Shown piece by piece: positions 30,805 through 43,602 of a stretch of DNA of 64,000 bases. Below the pieces are notes generated by a model. It was not told where the DNA came from and ran no database searches. It was given only the letters and a program-made list of their open reading frames with translations. Origin of the DNA: Pteria penguin. Taxonomy: Eukaryota > Mollusca > Bivalvia > Pterioida > Pteriidae. The stretch spans positions 2,418,001 to 2,482,000 of the forward strand of contig CM068588.1 of NCBI GenBank assembly GCA_035048485.1, read 5' to 3'. Positions within the stretch are counted from its first letter, which is position 1; each line of letters opens with the position of its first letter. A program made the position numbers and the translations under genes.

Positions 30805-32418
30805 CAAACACGCATTTAAATTTCAGAATCTATGAAAACATATATCCAAAAGTAATTTTCAGCAATCCTAATACAGTAGTACATACAGGTGTATATTAAC
30901 TAGTGTATGTTAATTATTATGCAAATCTTAGCTTGTCAGAGATTTGGCTTTAAGATAGATCTTTTTAAATTATTTATTAATTTCTGGTTTTTCAAGGCAA
31001 ACATCTAAGATATCGATAAGATTAAACAACATTAGATATATATAAATTACAAGGAGTCATTGGCCTCTGTTTAAAGACAGGTGCTATGGAAAAGTAAGCG
31101 TACCCTGCTGACCGGTCACACCCGCCGTGATGCCATAGGTATATGCAAATAGTATTACAGTCACAGAAATAGGGAAAGGCACAATCGTAGTCACAATCGG
31201 TATACGTCATGCTTAGTATATCGTGTTCCCTTTCCTCTACCATACCATAGTGTGTGTCATCAAAAGGCAAGTTCTAGGATTCAGAATTTTAAAGTGGTAA
31301 TGTAGACGTTCTAACTACCCTGATATACGATCATATGAGCAATAAGGCCTTTATAGCACCATAAATTCGCGGATTGTTGAATTAAGACGTGATAACTCAT
31401 GTCCTTTTGATAGTGACTATTCTTAAAGCAGTTTGATTCGATAAATGATCTAACGATACTCTGAGGAAGCTCGAGCATATCGGATCATTTGAGACATATA
31501 AACAGCAACGCAGGGGATAGAGGAATGTTACTAGCTGTATATGGAAAGTTAACAATGGGAAAACCAAAGTCATCACATTTGTTATAAAGTAAAGTAGTAA
31601 ATATTCCATCTTGGTCAATATCAAGTAGAAGATCGAAAAAGGAAGCACATTATTTGGATACTAATGTTTTTCGGTTCATTGGGATATATTGTATGTACAT
31701 ATGTATCAAAATTCTCGTTTTTATAGACAATACATCATCAATACATCTGAATAGGTTAATGCCAATTGCTTCTTATTCTGACTTATACCTTTTTGTATAA
31801 ATTTAGCTTCGTACTAATAAAAGGACAAAGCCGCTAAGAAAAAAGCACAGTTGGTGCCTATAGAGATTCCGATGGTCTGCTGGAAAGACCTGCTTATTTA
31901 TTACAAATTAATCTATGTATATATCTCCTCTTATCTACCAATGTCAGAATGATTTATTTGCTTAGATGATAGGCTCAAAACTGACATATTTTCTATGTTT
32001 GCCTTTCTAATGGACTTGCTCAAAGATAAGGTCTTGTGTCACGGTGTATGGTCTCTTGTCATGGTACAAGTTGGCATGTAAGTCGTCCTTCACAGATAGC
32101 TGGAGTAGCACAGTGGATGAGGTGTTCAGCACTTGGCCGAGAGGTAGTTCTGGTTTGGACATATGTCATGGAATTTCTATGCGAGGCTTCCGACAGATGC
32201 CGTCATCATATACAAAAAATAATCATGAAGTTAAACAATAATCAATCAATTAATCAATCCTTCGCCACTATAAATGAGTCCGTTGCAAGGTAAAACCTAA
32301 AGCAATGTGCCAGGCATGTGCCACCACTTTCGTTTACAAAATTTTATGTAGCAATGGACTTAACATGAATAGATGAAATCTCCTACACAAACTCAGTATT
32401 TGTAGATAGCATATAACA

Positions 32419-32466
<48 letters not shown>

Positions 32467-32515
32467 TGAACATTAATTTATGATGATGGTGATAACAATA
32501 ACAATATTATTATAA

Positions 32516-32549
<34 letters not shown>

Positions 32550-32636
32550 CATCATCATCATTGTTATTATTATTATTATTATTATCATTATTATTGTTGT
32601 TATTATTATTACTATTATTATTATTATTATTATTAA

Positions 32637-32678
<42 letters not shown>

Positions 32679-32685
32679 TATTATC

Positions 32686-32718
<33 letters not shown>

Positions 32719-32995
32719 TTCTCTGTATATATCTTTATACTATAAATCTATCTCTGAATTATAATGATTTTTACTAACAATATAGTATAAAATTGAAATT
32801 TTGTAGTATTTTAAAAATTTTACTTATATTGATTAAGTATTATGTTATGTAATTGTTGTCATAAGATAACGGAACATTACAGTAGAGTTATTCTCCCTTT
32901 CTCCTTTAATAAACCGAAACTCAAACCAAAAGAAATACATACATAGTTAAGGTGATATTACAACCCAGGAACGCCTGCTGATATTGTCAGTCATT
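30805..32995. repeat. Spacer A-B: retroelement remnant, tRNA-like SINE, (ATT)n
   Basis: Minus strand 31290-31930 is a decayed reverse transcriptase: with frameshifts one reads FQQTIGISIGTNCA, then LLYNKCDDFGFPIVNFPY, then GLIAHMIVYQ near its C-terminal end. Just beyond it (31221-31280, -) is a stretch matching the PQ-loop exon 2 acidic loop. At 31070-31135 lies the ~58-bp tail motif (AAGTAAGCGTACCCTGCTGA). At 32090-32235 (+) GTAGCACAGTGGATGAGG starts a tRNA-like SINE. (ATT)n runs cover 32419-32465 and 32520-32720. The same order recurs in the B-C and C-D spacers. Confidence 0.75.
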
Positions 32996-33849
32996 ATGCA
33001 CAACTCTAGTGAGAAAACTCACTTCCTGGAGCAGAATTGTCGGGTAGAATGGCCGACATGGATCTGTATCTTCTCCAATGTGTGTGGTCTGATCAGCACT
33101 TCGTTATGGTTCATCGTCTTGTTACCACAAGTACTGAAAAACTTCAGACGTAAATCAGTGGCTGGACTCAGTATACTATGGGCGACTTCAAACTTCACAG
33201 CGTCTCTGATCAATTTGTTCTTTGTCTTCCTTTATGCCGAAATACCGCTTTATGGCAAAATAAACAGCGTGTACATGCCGATACTTGAGTTCACGATCTT
33301 GGTACAGTTTTGGGTCTATGATCGCACGTTCAACAAGCGTTACAAACTGTCGTATGCAGGATTTGTGTAACAGTCTGGGCTATCATAGTAAGTCTAAACT
33401 TGGTCCTCCATATCTACTCTGAGCTTCAGTGGGTTGCCATAGCACTATGGTGTGTGGAGACATTTCCCCAGGTAAAGTATACATTCTATTAAGTTATGGG
33501 TATGTAAAACTATCATTTCAGATCTATAGAGTTAATATAAAGGGTCTATATAATTATAATTTTTCCTTGGATAATTTACAGGTATATGACAGGTTCAGAG
33601 ATCAAAGGCAAAAGTAAAAAATGGGAGTCACTTTCGCTGACATATAAAAAAACCTCCCATACTTTCTTGAGACAGGGAATAGTAAACCATGACTGCATTA
33701 CAATTATACCTGTCCCTTATTTGCTTTGTCTAATATCTTTTTATATCTTTACATTATTCAGTTTTCCATATTCAGTTCACATGATGTGTAAATGTACGTA
33801 AGTTTTTATTCCTTCTTATTTTACAACGCATTGAAAATACACCAAATAT

Positions 33850-34335
33850 TCTCGTACATATGCCTATGTGATTCGCTAACCTATGTCACACGACCTATGT
33901 GATATACTGATGTGTTTGACACGATAACTTACTCGGCACAGAACTATTTAGCACACTTACCTATGTCAGATACCTGTATACACAGTGACCTATTTGGCAC
34001 GCAGACTTATTTAGCACATACCCCTATGCCAGTGACCTATATACGCATTGACCTATTTGGCTCACAAACATATTTAGCACACTTACCTATGTCAGATACC
34101 AGTATACACAGTGATCTATTTGGCACGCAGACTTATTTAGCACATAAACCTATTTCAGAAACCTATATATACACTGACCTATTAGGCACATGGACCTATT
34201 AAGCACATAAACCTATGTCATTGACTTATGTACATATTGATCGTTTTGGTACATAAACCTATTTATCATATAAACATGTGTCAGTGACCTATATATACAC
34301 TGACCTATATTACACGCTTGTCTAGGACACACTGA
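33850..34335. repeat. Intronic ~62-bp minisatellite in copy B
   Basis: About seven units of the same sequence as in copy A (CTATGTCAGATACCTGTATA, then CACAGTGACCTATTTGGCAC). It is shorter than its counterparts in copies A and C, so unit number changed after the gene duplication. It creates a spurious open frame at 33912-34202. Confidence 0.8.
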
Positions 34336-34631
34336 CATAAATATACACTGAACTGTTATACATGTAAATCTAGTGGGTACATTGCCCTATTTATAAGGTT
34401 AATTTATTTGATTCGCCATTTTCATGTTCTTTGCATTAAAGACTATATATAGGAAAAAGAATAAGACTTGGCTGGATGACTTAAACCACCATGGATAGCC
34501 GTGGTATAAAATGTATGAGTTATAAAGACCTTAGAAAATGTTGGATTGCGACGGGGACTTAGCGGGCTCTATCATAGAGACGAAAGTTGTTGTCGTTACT
34601 GGTTTACAAGTGAAATTAATTTTTCATGTAA

Positions 34632-35081
34632 GGCCACACCAAATTAATTATTAGTTCTTCAGACATATTTGATAATTTTAAGGGGCGAGCAGACGCAAAA
34701 ATAAATTAAATTAATTTTCAAAATGAAGATGAAACTACAAAAGTTTGACAAAATAAGGACCTATAGAGTTACTGAAGTTATGAAATATTTATAAGATCTG
34801 CCTCATTTTGAAAATATCGATGTCTTAAGCAATAAAAATGACACCATTTGAAGCCTTTAAACGCAAATCATCATCAATTTGGTCTATCAGGTCGTTTATG
34901 AAGACCAGTAACATCTTTTAAAGCATATTAAGGAAGCTTAGTATCAAATCTAGAAGGAAAAATAGCTCTTGGCGTTCGATTGGAAAATTCGTGCGAGATT
35001 ATTTTTATAATATTAAAATTTGAAATTGGCAATTTTAGGTGCGGTCACTCTTGAAGAACTAATAATAAATTTGATGTGGCC
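34632..35081. mobile_element. PIF/Harbinger-type MITE in copy B
   Basis: A 450-bp element with ~30-bp inverted ends: left GGCCACACCAAATTAATTAT, right (inverted) GGCCACATCAAATTTATTAT, both continuing TAGTTCTTC. The flanks are TAA at 34629-34631 and 35082-35084. At the equivalent site copy A has a single CATGTAATTACGAC, so the TAA is a 3-bp target-site duplication. TWA duplications and GG-ended termini are typical of PIF/Harbinger. It has no coding capacity. Confidence 0.85.
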
Positions 35082-36236
35082 TAATTACGACCTTATAGAT
35101 TTTACTATGTAAGCAGAGAGTGTAAGTTGTCTCTGTTTAACTATATAACTATATCTAACATGTACAGTAATCCGTAAGTTGTCTCTGTATAACTTTATAA
35201 CTATATACAACATGTACAGTAATCCGTAAGTTGTCTCTGTATAACTATATAACTATATACAACATGTACAGTAATCCGTAATTATAAGTTGGTCCTCAAG
35301 TCTTCATCTCATCTAATTTCGATAGTTAGAATTCTCTACAAATGCTTTTGACTTCACTAAAAGACATTATTCGTGAAGATGTGCATCTCGTGTATATGGT
35401 CTGTATGTCCTTAGAATTAAAGTATAAACCACCTACATTGAAAAGGTGTATAAATGTGTACACGTGATACTTTCATCAATAAATACGGGTTATACAGATT
35501 TAATGTCCATTTAATGTCTTTATGAATGCAGTAGTTTTAGATTGAAGTAATTTTGATCATCTCTGTTTCAGGTATTTCTCAACTTCAAATTGCATTCCAC
35601 TGCAGGCCAGTCCACTCATTCAGTGGAATGCAGTAGTTTTAGATTGCAGTAGTTTTAGATTGAAGTAATTTTGATCATCTCTGTTTCAGGTATTTCTCAA
35701 CTTCAAATTGCATTACACTGCAGGCCAGTCCACTCATTCAGTGGCTATAGCACTTTTCGGGAAAATGGCCGACTTTTTATCTACATACGGACTTGTACTT
35801 CCAATTCAGTATGTCATTATGACCTATTTTTCTAGCAGCGTGGCCTATGTGAACGGCATACAAGTGGTGTGGTACTACAGGAGTAAAAACCAGGTCTTTC
35901 CTTTTGATGACCCACACTATGGAATGGTAGAGGAAGAGGATCACGACGTCATAGATGACGCACACTATGTCATAGCTGAAGGAGAGAAGCACGATGATAC
36001 GATAGTCTTGCGACAGTACCGTTTCATCCTCCCGAGTGCGCAGCCTACTGACATGCTGCCTTGTATTATATGCTTATGGTGTTATATGGGCTACACATTT
36101 CTACATAAGCATTTTGGCGCCCTCCTCTTTACTGCTGATCACACTCGGAGCTATGCTGTACTACAACAGGGAAGAGGTTTCCCGAAGGTCATGTTTATGT
36201 CATGATCGACAAAGTGTCGAATATCATGTTAGTTGA

Positions 36237-38041
36237 CAAATACGCATTTAAATCTCAGAATGTATTAAAAAAAACATATATCTAAAAGTCACTTTTTAAC
36301 AATCCTAATACAGTAGTACATACAGGAGTATATTAACTATTATGCAGATCTCAGCCTGTCAAAGATTTGGCTTTAACATAGATCTATTTAAATTGTTTAG
36401 TAATTTCTGGTTTTTCAAGGTAAAAATTTGAAATACCGATCAGATTAAACCACATTACATATACATAAATTACAAGGAGTCATCGACCTCTGTTTAAATA
36501 AAGGTGCTATTGAGAAGTAAACGTACCCTGCTGACCGGTCACACCTGCCGCGATGCCATAAGTATATTCAAATAGTATTATTGGCGGTCACAGAAGTAGG
36601 GAAAGACACAATCGTAGTCACAATCAGTATGCGTCATGCTTAGTATATCGTGCTCCTTTTCCCCTACCATGCCATTGTGTGTGTCATCAAGAGGCAAGGT
36701 CTGGGATTCAGAATTGTAAAGTGATAATGTAGATGTTCTAACAACACTGATATACGATCATATGAGCAATAAGGTCTTTATAGCGACCGTAAAATTTGCG
36801 GAATGTTGAATCAAGACGTGATATCTCATATCCTTTTGATGGTGACTTTTCTTCCAGTAGTTTTACTCGATAAATAAAGGAGCGATACTCAGAAGAAGCT
36901 CGAGCATACCGGATCATTTGAGACAAATAAACAGCAACGCAGGGGATAGAGAAATGTTACTAATTGTATATGGAAAGTTAACAATGGGAAAACCAAAGTC
37001 ATCACATTTGTTACTAAGTGAAGTAATAAGTTTTCCATCTTGGTCAATATCAAGTAGAAGACCTAAATATGAAGCACATTAATTGGACACTGTATTGTTT
37101 TCCAGTCCATTTAGGATATATTGTATGTACATATGTATCAAAATTCTCGTTTTTATAGACAATACATCATCAATATATCTGAATAGGTTAATACCAATTG
37201 CTTCTTACTCTGACTTATACCTTTTTGTATAAATTTAGCTTCGTACTAATAAAAGAACAAATCCGCTAACAAAGATATACAGTTGGTGCCTTTAGAGATT
37301 CCGATGATCTGCTGGAAAGACCTGGTCATTTAATACAAATTAATATATGTATATATCTCCTCTTATCTATCACTATCAGACTGATTTATTTGCTGAGATG
37401 CTAGCTTCAAAAGTGACAGATTTTCTATGTTTGTCTTTCTAATGGACTTGCTTAAAGATAAGGCCTTGTGTCACGGTGTAAGGTCTCCTGTCATGGCACA
37501 AGATGGCATGTACATCGTCCTTCACAGATTGCTGGTGTAGCACAGTGGATGAGGTGTTCAGCACTTGGCCGAGAGGTAGTTATGGTTTCGACTCATGCCA
37601 TGGGATTTCTATGCAATGCTTCAGACAGATGCCTTCATCATTTACTAAAAATAATCATGAAGTTAAACAATAATCAATCAGTTAATCAATCCTTCGCCAC
37701 TATAAATGAGTACGTTGCAAGGTAAAACCTAAAGCAGTGTACCAGACATGTGCCGCCACTTTCTTTTACAAAGTTTCATTGTAGCAATGAACTTATCAGG
37801 AATATATGAAATCTACCGTACAAACTCAGAATTTGTAGATAGGATATATACAGTATATGGTGCGACCTTAAAAAGGAGTAATGAACTTATCATGAAAAGA
37901 TGAAATCTCCCACCCAAACTCAAAATTTGTAGATAGCATATATATAGTAAATGGTTCGACCTTAAAAAAGAGTACAGAATAATAATGATGATACTGCCAC
38001 TACGTTCACAACTACCACCACGACGACCACTACCACCATCA

Positions 38042-38073
<32 letters not shown>

Positions 38074-38091
38074 GTAGTACTACTACTACTG

Positions 38092-38141
<50 letters not shown>

Positions 38142-38142
38142 G

Positions 38143-38190
<48 letters not shown>

Positions 38191-38197
38191 TTACTAC

Positions 38198-38232
<35 letters not shown>

Positions 38233-38443
38233 AATGGCATGTAATATAAAATAATGTGTATTACGATATTTGCACATTAAACAATGATATTGTAGAGATA
38301 TGTTATGTAATTGTTATCATGAAATAACGTAACATTACAGTAGAGTTATTCTCCCTTTCTCCTTTAGTAAACCGAAACTGAAACCAAAAGATATATATAC
38401 AGAGGTAAGGTGATATCACAACCCAGGAACATTGTCAGTCATC
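36237..38443. repeat. Spacer B-C: retroelement remnant, tRNA-like SINE, (ACT)n/(GAT)n
   Basis: Homologous to spacer A-B. Minus strand 36738-37400 holds the reverse transcriptase remnant, best seen as LDSTFRKFYGRYKDLIAHM at 36740-36860. The acidic-loop match is at 36649-36715 (-). The tRNA-like SINE is at 37522-37665 (+). A compound (ACT)n/(GAT)n microsatellite at 38045-38230 lies where spacer A-B has (ATT)n. Confidence 0.75.
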
Positions 38444-41400
38444 ATGCACAACTCTAGTGAGAAAGCTCACTTCCTGGAGCAGAATTGTCGGGAAGAATGG
38501 CCGACATGGATTTGTATTTTCTCCAACGTGTGTGGTCTTATCAGCACTTCGTTATGGTTCATCGTCTTGTTACCGCAAGTACTGAAAAACTTCAGACGTA
38601 AATCAGTGGCTGGACTCAGTATACTATGGGCGACTTCAAACTTCACAGCGTCTCTGATCAATTTGTTCTTTGTCTTCCTTTATGCCGAGATACCGATTTA
38701 TGATCAAATAAACAGCGTATACATGCCGATACTTGAGTTCACGATCTTGATACAGTTTTGGATCTATGATCACACGTCAAAGAAGCGTTACAAGCTGTCG
38801 TATGCAGGGTTTTGTCTAACAGTCTGGGCTCTCATAATAAGCCTAAACCTGGTCCTCCATATCTACTCTGAACTACAGTGGGTTGCCATAGCACTATGGT
38901 GTGTGGAGACATTTCCCCAGGTAAAGTATACATTCTATTAAGTTATGGGTATGTAAAACTATCATTTCCGATCTACAGAGTTAATATAAAGGGTTTATAT
39001 AGTTATAATTTTTCCTCGGATAATTTACAGGTATATTTTAGGTTCATAGATTAAAAGCAGAAGAAAAATAGGGGGAGGGGAATGAGGGGGGGGGAGCAAT
39101 GGTGTAGCCCTTCACTTTTGGTTGATTTAAAATAACATCCCATGCTTTCTTGAGATAGAGAATAGTAGTTAACCATGACTTTATTACAGTTATACAAGTC
39201 CCTTATTTGCTTTGTCTGATATCTTTTAATTCTTTCATATCTTTAACATTGTAACACTGAGGTATGATTGTCTAATGTAAAATTAAACACCTTAACCATA
39301 TTCAGTTCACATGATGTGTAAATGTACGTAAGTTTTCATTCTTTCTTATTTTACAACGCCTTGAAAAAACACCAGATATTCTCCTACATATACCAATGTG
39401 ATTCGCTATCCTATGCCACACACTGACCTATGTGATATACTGATCTATTTGACACGATGACCTACTCGGCACAGAACTATTAAGCACACTAACCTATGTC
39501 AGAGACCGGTATACATACTCTCCTATTTGACACATAGACTTATTTAGCACATAAAACTGTCATTGATCTATATACAAACTGACATATTTGATAAAGAGAC
39601 CTATTTAGCACATAAACGTATGTAAATGACCTATATATCACTGACCTACTTGGCACATAGACCTATTTAGCACACTAACCTATGTCAGAAAACTTTATAC
39701 ACAGTGACCTATTTGGCACATAGACTTATTTAGCACATAAACCTATGTCATTGACCTATATACAAACTGACCTATTTGATAAAGAGACCTATTTAGCACA
39801 TAAACCTATGTAAATGACCTATATATCGCTGACCTACTTGGCACATAGACCTATTTAGCACACTAAGCTATGTCAGAAAACTTTATACACAGTGACCTAT
39901 TTGGCACATAGACTTATTTAGCACATAAACCTATGTCATTGACCTATATACAAACTGACCTATTTGATAAAGAGACCTATTTAGCACATAAACCTATGTA
40001 AATGACCTATATATCGCTGACCTACTTGGCACATAGACCTATTAGCACACTAAGCTATGTCAGAAACCTATATACACAGTGACCTATTTGGCACATCGAC
40101 CTATTTAGCACATAAACCTATGCCAGTGACCTATATATATACTAAACTATTTGGCTCACATACCTATTTGGCACACTAACCTATGTCAGAGACCTTTATA
40201 CTCAGTGAACTATTCCACACGCTTGTCTAAGGCACACTGACACCAATATACACTCAACTGTTATACATTGCCCTATTTGGAACATTGATGTATTTGATTC
40301 TCCATCCTCATTTTCTTTGCATAAAAGACTATAGATAAGAAAAAGAATGAAATATGACCGGATGACTAAAACCACCATGGATAGTCGTGGTATAAAATGT
40401 ATGAATTATAAAGACTTTAGAAAATGTTTGATTGCGACGGCGACTTAGCGGGCTTTATCATAGAGACTAACTTTGGTAGATTACTGTAAACGTTACTGGT
40501 TTACAGGCGAAATTAATTTTCATGTTGATTAATTACGACATTATAAATTTTACCATGTAAGCAGAGAGTGTCAGTTGCCTCTGTATAACTATATGACTAT
40601 ATACAACATGTACAGTATCCCGTAAGTTGTTTCTGTATAACTTTATAACTATATGTCATTAAGATTATAAACCACTTGTTCTAGTACCATATCTTATATA
40701 TGCAGGAATGTATATTTATTGACGGAATCGCAATATTCTCTTTCTAAATCCACTGAACTCTTCATTTAACCGTATTATTAGATTATTCTGCATTGCAAGG
40801 GTATATAAACATGTAAAAATGATACTTTCATCAATGGAAACGGGTTATACAGATGTCCATTTAATGTCTTCATGAATGCAGTAGTTTTAGATGTAAGTAA
40901 TTTTGATCATCTCTGTTTCAGGTATTTCTCAACTTTAAACTGCATTCTACTGCAGGACAGTCCACTCCATCAGTGGTTATAGCACTTGTGGGGAAACTGA
41001 CCGACTTTATATCTACATACGGACTTTTACTTCCCGTTCAGTACGTCATCATGACCTACTTTTCTAGCAGCGTGGCCTATGTGAACGGCATACAAGTGGT
41101 GTGGTACTACAGGAAGAATAAAACCCAGATCTCGCCTTTTGATTACACACACTATAGAATGGTAGAGGAAGAGGATCACGACGTCAAAGATGATGCACAC
41201 CATGCTTTAGTTGAAGGAGAGGGGCACGATGATACGACAAGCTTGCGACAGTCCCGTTTCATCCCCCTGAGTTCGCGGCAGTTGTGTTTTATTAGCCTAC
41301 TGATATGCTGCCTTGCATTATATGCTTATGGTGTTATTTGGGCTACACATTCCTACATAAGCATTTTGGCGCCCTCCTCTTTACTGCTGATCACACTCGG

Positions 41401-41488
41401 AGCTATGCTGTACTACAACAGGGAAGAGGTTTCCCGAAGGTCATGTTTATGTCATGATCGACAAAGTGTCGAATATTATGTTAATTGA
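38444..41488 (+). CDS. PQ-loop (SLC66-like) membrane protein, copy C
   Basis: Two exons: 38444-38920 and 40922-41488; 347 aa. The start is the ATG at 38444 (MHNSSEKAHF), matching copies B and D. Both PQ-loop motifs are intact: VLLPQVLKNFRRKSVAGLS in exon 1, and TFPQ|VFLNFKLHSTAGQS across the junction. The C-terminal helices KQLCFISLL-type and ISILAPSSLLLITLG are present. The acidic loop reads SPFDYTHYRMVEEEDHD and DDAHHALVEGEGHDD. It differs from copy A by scattered substitutions with no frame damage. The intron holds a ~62-bp array (39390-40240). Confidence 0.85.
39390..40240. repeat. Intronic ~62-bp minisatellite in copy C
   Basis: About thirteen units of the CTATGTCA..ACCTATATA..GACCTATTTG..GCACATAGACC type. 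A higher-order unit of roughly 180 bp (39570-39750, 39750-39935, 39935-40085) is repeated almost exactly, indicating recent block expansion in this copy only. Confidence 0.8.
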
Positions 41489-43239
41489 CAAATACGCATT
41501 TAAATCTTAGAATTTATTAAAAAAACATATATCTAAAAGTAACTTTTTAACAATCCTAATACAGTGATACATACAAGTGTATATTAATTATTTTGCAGAT
41601 CTCAGCTTGTCAAAAATTTGGCTTTAACATAGATCTATAAGGATTATGTATTAATTTCTGGTTTTTCAAGGTAAAAATCTAAGATATCGATAAGATTAAA
41701 CAACATTACCTATACATAAATTACAAGGAGTCATTGGCCTCTGTTTAAAGACAGGTGCTATGGAAAAGTAAGCATACGCTGCTGACCGGTTACACCCGCC
41801 GTGGTGCCATAGGTATATGCAAATTAGTATGACAGTCACACAGAAGTAGGGAACGGCACAATCGTAGTCACAATCATGCTTAGTATGTCGAGTTCCTTTT
41901 CCTCTATCATACCATAGTGTGTGTCATCAAAAGGCAATGTCTGGGATTCAGAATTGTAAAGTGGTAATGTAGACATTCTAACTACTCTGATATACGACCA
42001 TATGAGCAATAAGACCTTTATAGCGACCGTGAAATTCGCGGAATGTTGAATCAAGACATGATATCTCATATCCTTTTGATAGTGACTATTCTTCCAGTAG
42101 TTTGACTCGATAAATAAAGGAACGATACTTTGAAGAAGCTCGAGCACATCGGATCATTTGAGACATATAAACAGCAACGCAGGGGATAGAGGAATGTGAC
42201 TAGCTGTATACGGAAAGTTAACAATGGGAAAACCAAAGTCATTACATTTGTTATAAAGTAAAGTAGTAAATGTTCCATCTTGGTCAATATCAAGTAGAAG
42301 ATCGAAATAGGAAGCACATTATTTGGATACTGTAGTGTTTTCCAGTTCACTGGTATATACTGTATGTATATATGTATCAAAATTCTCGTTCTTTATAGAC
42401 AGCACCTCATCAATATATCTGAATGTAAAATTAAAGGTTAAAACCATTTACTTCTTATTCTGACTTATACATTTTTGTATAAATTTAGCTTCGTACTAAT
42501 AAAAGAACAAAGCCGCCAACAAAGATGTACAGTTGGTGCCTGTAGAGAATCCGATGGTCTGCTAGAAAGACCTGATCATTTAATACAAATTAATCCTTGT
42601 ATACATCTTCTCTTATCTACCAATGTCAGAATGATTTCTTTGCTGAGATGCTAGGCTCAAAACTGACATATTTTCTATGTTTGCCTTTCTAATGGACTTG
42701 GTCTTGTGTCACGGTGTAAGGTCTCCTGTCATGGCACATGTTGGCATGTAAATCGTCCTTCACAGATTGCTGGTGTAGCACAGTGGATGAGGTGTTCAGC
42801 ATTTGGCGGAGAGGTAGTTCTGGTTTCAACTCATGCCATGGGATTTCTATGCAATCTTCAGACAGATGCCGTCATGATTTACGATAAATAATAATGAAGT
42901 TAAACAATAATCAATCAATTAATCAATCCTTCGCCACTATAAATGAGTCCATTGCAAGGTAAAACCTAAAGAAATATGCCAGGTATGTGCCACCACTTTC
43001 TTTTACAAAATTTTATTGTAGCAATGAACTTATCATGAATAGATGAAATCTCCCGCCCAAACTCAAAACTTGTAGATAGTATATATATAGTAAATGGTTC
43101 GACCTTAAAAAAGAGTACAGAATAATAATAATGATACTGCCACTACGTCCACCACCACCACCACCACCACCACGACCACTACCACCATCACACTACTACT
43201 ACTACTACTACTACTAGTACTACTACTACTACTAGTACT

Positions 43240-43304
<65 letters not shown>

Positions 43305-43309
43305 GTACT

Positions 43310-43389
<80 letters not shown>

Positions 43390-43602
43390 AATGGCATGTA
43401 ATATAAAATAATGTGTATTACGATATTTGCACATTAAACAATGATAATGTAGAGATATGTAATGTAATTGTTATCATGAAATAACGTAACATTACAGTGG
43501 AGTTATTCTCCCCTAATAAACCGAAACTGAAACTAAAGGAAATATTTACATACTGAAGGTGATATCACAACCCAGGAACGCCCGCTTACATTGTCATTTA
43601 TC
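41489..43602. repeat. Spacer C-D: retroelement remnant, tRNA-like SINE, (ACT)n/(GAT)n
   Basis: Same layout as the other two spacers: ~58-bp tail motif at 41755-41820, acidic-loop match at 41889-41950 (-), reverse transcriptase remnant at 41960-42640 (-), tRNA-like SINE at 42770-42890 (+), and a microsatellite at 43145-43388. Shared order shows the whole ~5.3-kb unit was duplicated. Confidence 0.75.

Larger units (their letters stand above)
32996..36236 (+). pseudogene. PQ-loop membrane protein, copy B (frameshifted)
   Basis: Exons at 32996-33471 and 35690-36236 correspond to those of copies A and C. Exon 1 is one base short: GCAGGATTTG replaces GCAGGGATTTG near 33358, ending the frame in a stop after YKLSYAGFV. 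Exon 2 lacks 17 bases near 36042, after CGAGTGCGCAG, shifting the frame before the last two helices. The rest is over 90% identical by eye to its sisters, so inactivation is recent. The 3' end of the intron and the first ~50 nt of exon 2 are tandemly duplicated (35525-35640), leaving a spare acceptor at 35571. Confidence 0.85.

Noticed and set aside
31022..31270. Minus-strand frame starting LPFDDTHYGMVEE as a separate gene
   Set aside because: It matches only ~60 bp of PQ-loop exon 2 and soon ends; it is treated as retroelement-linked duplicate sequence.
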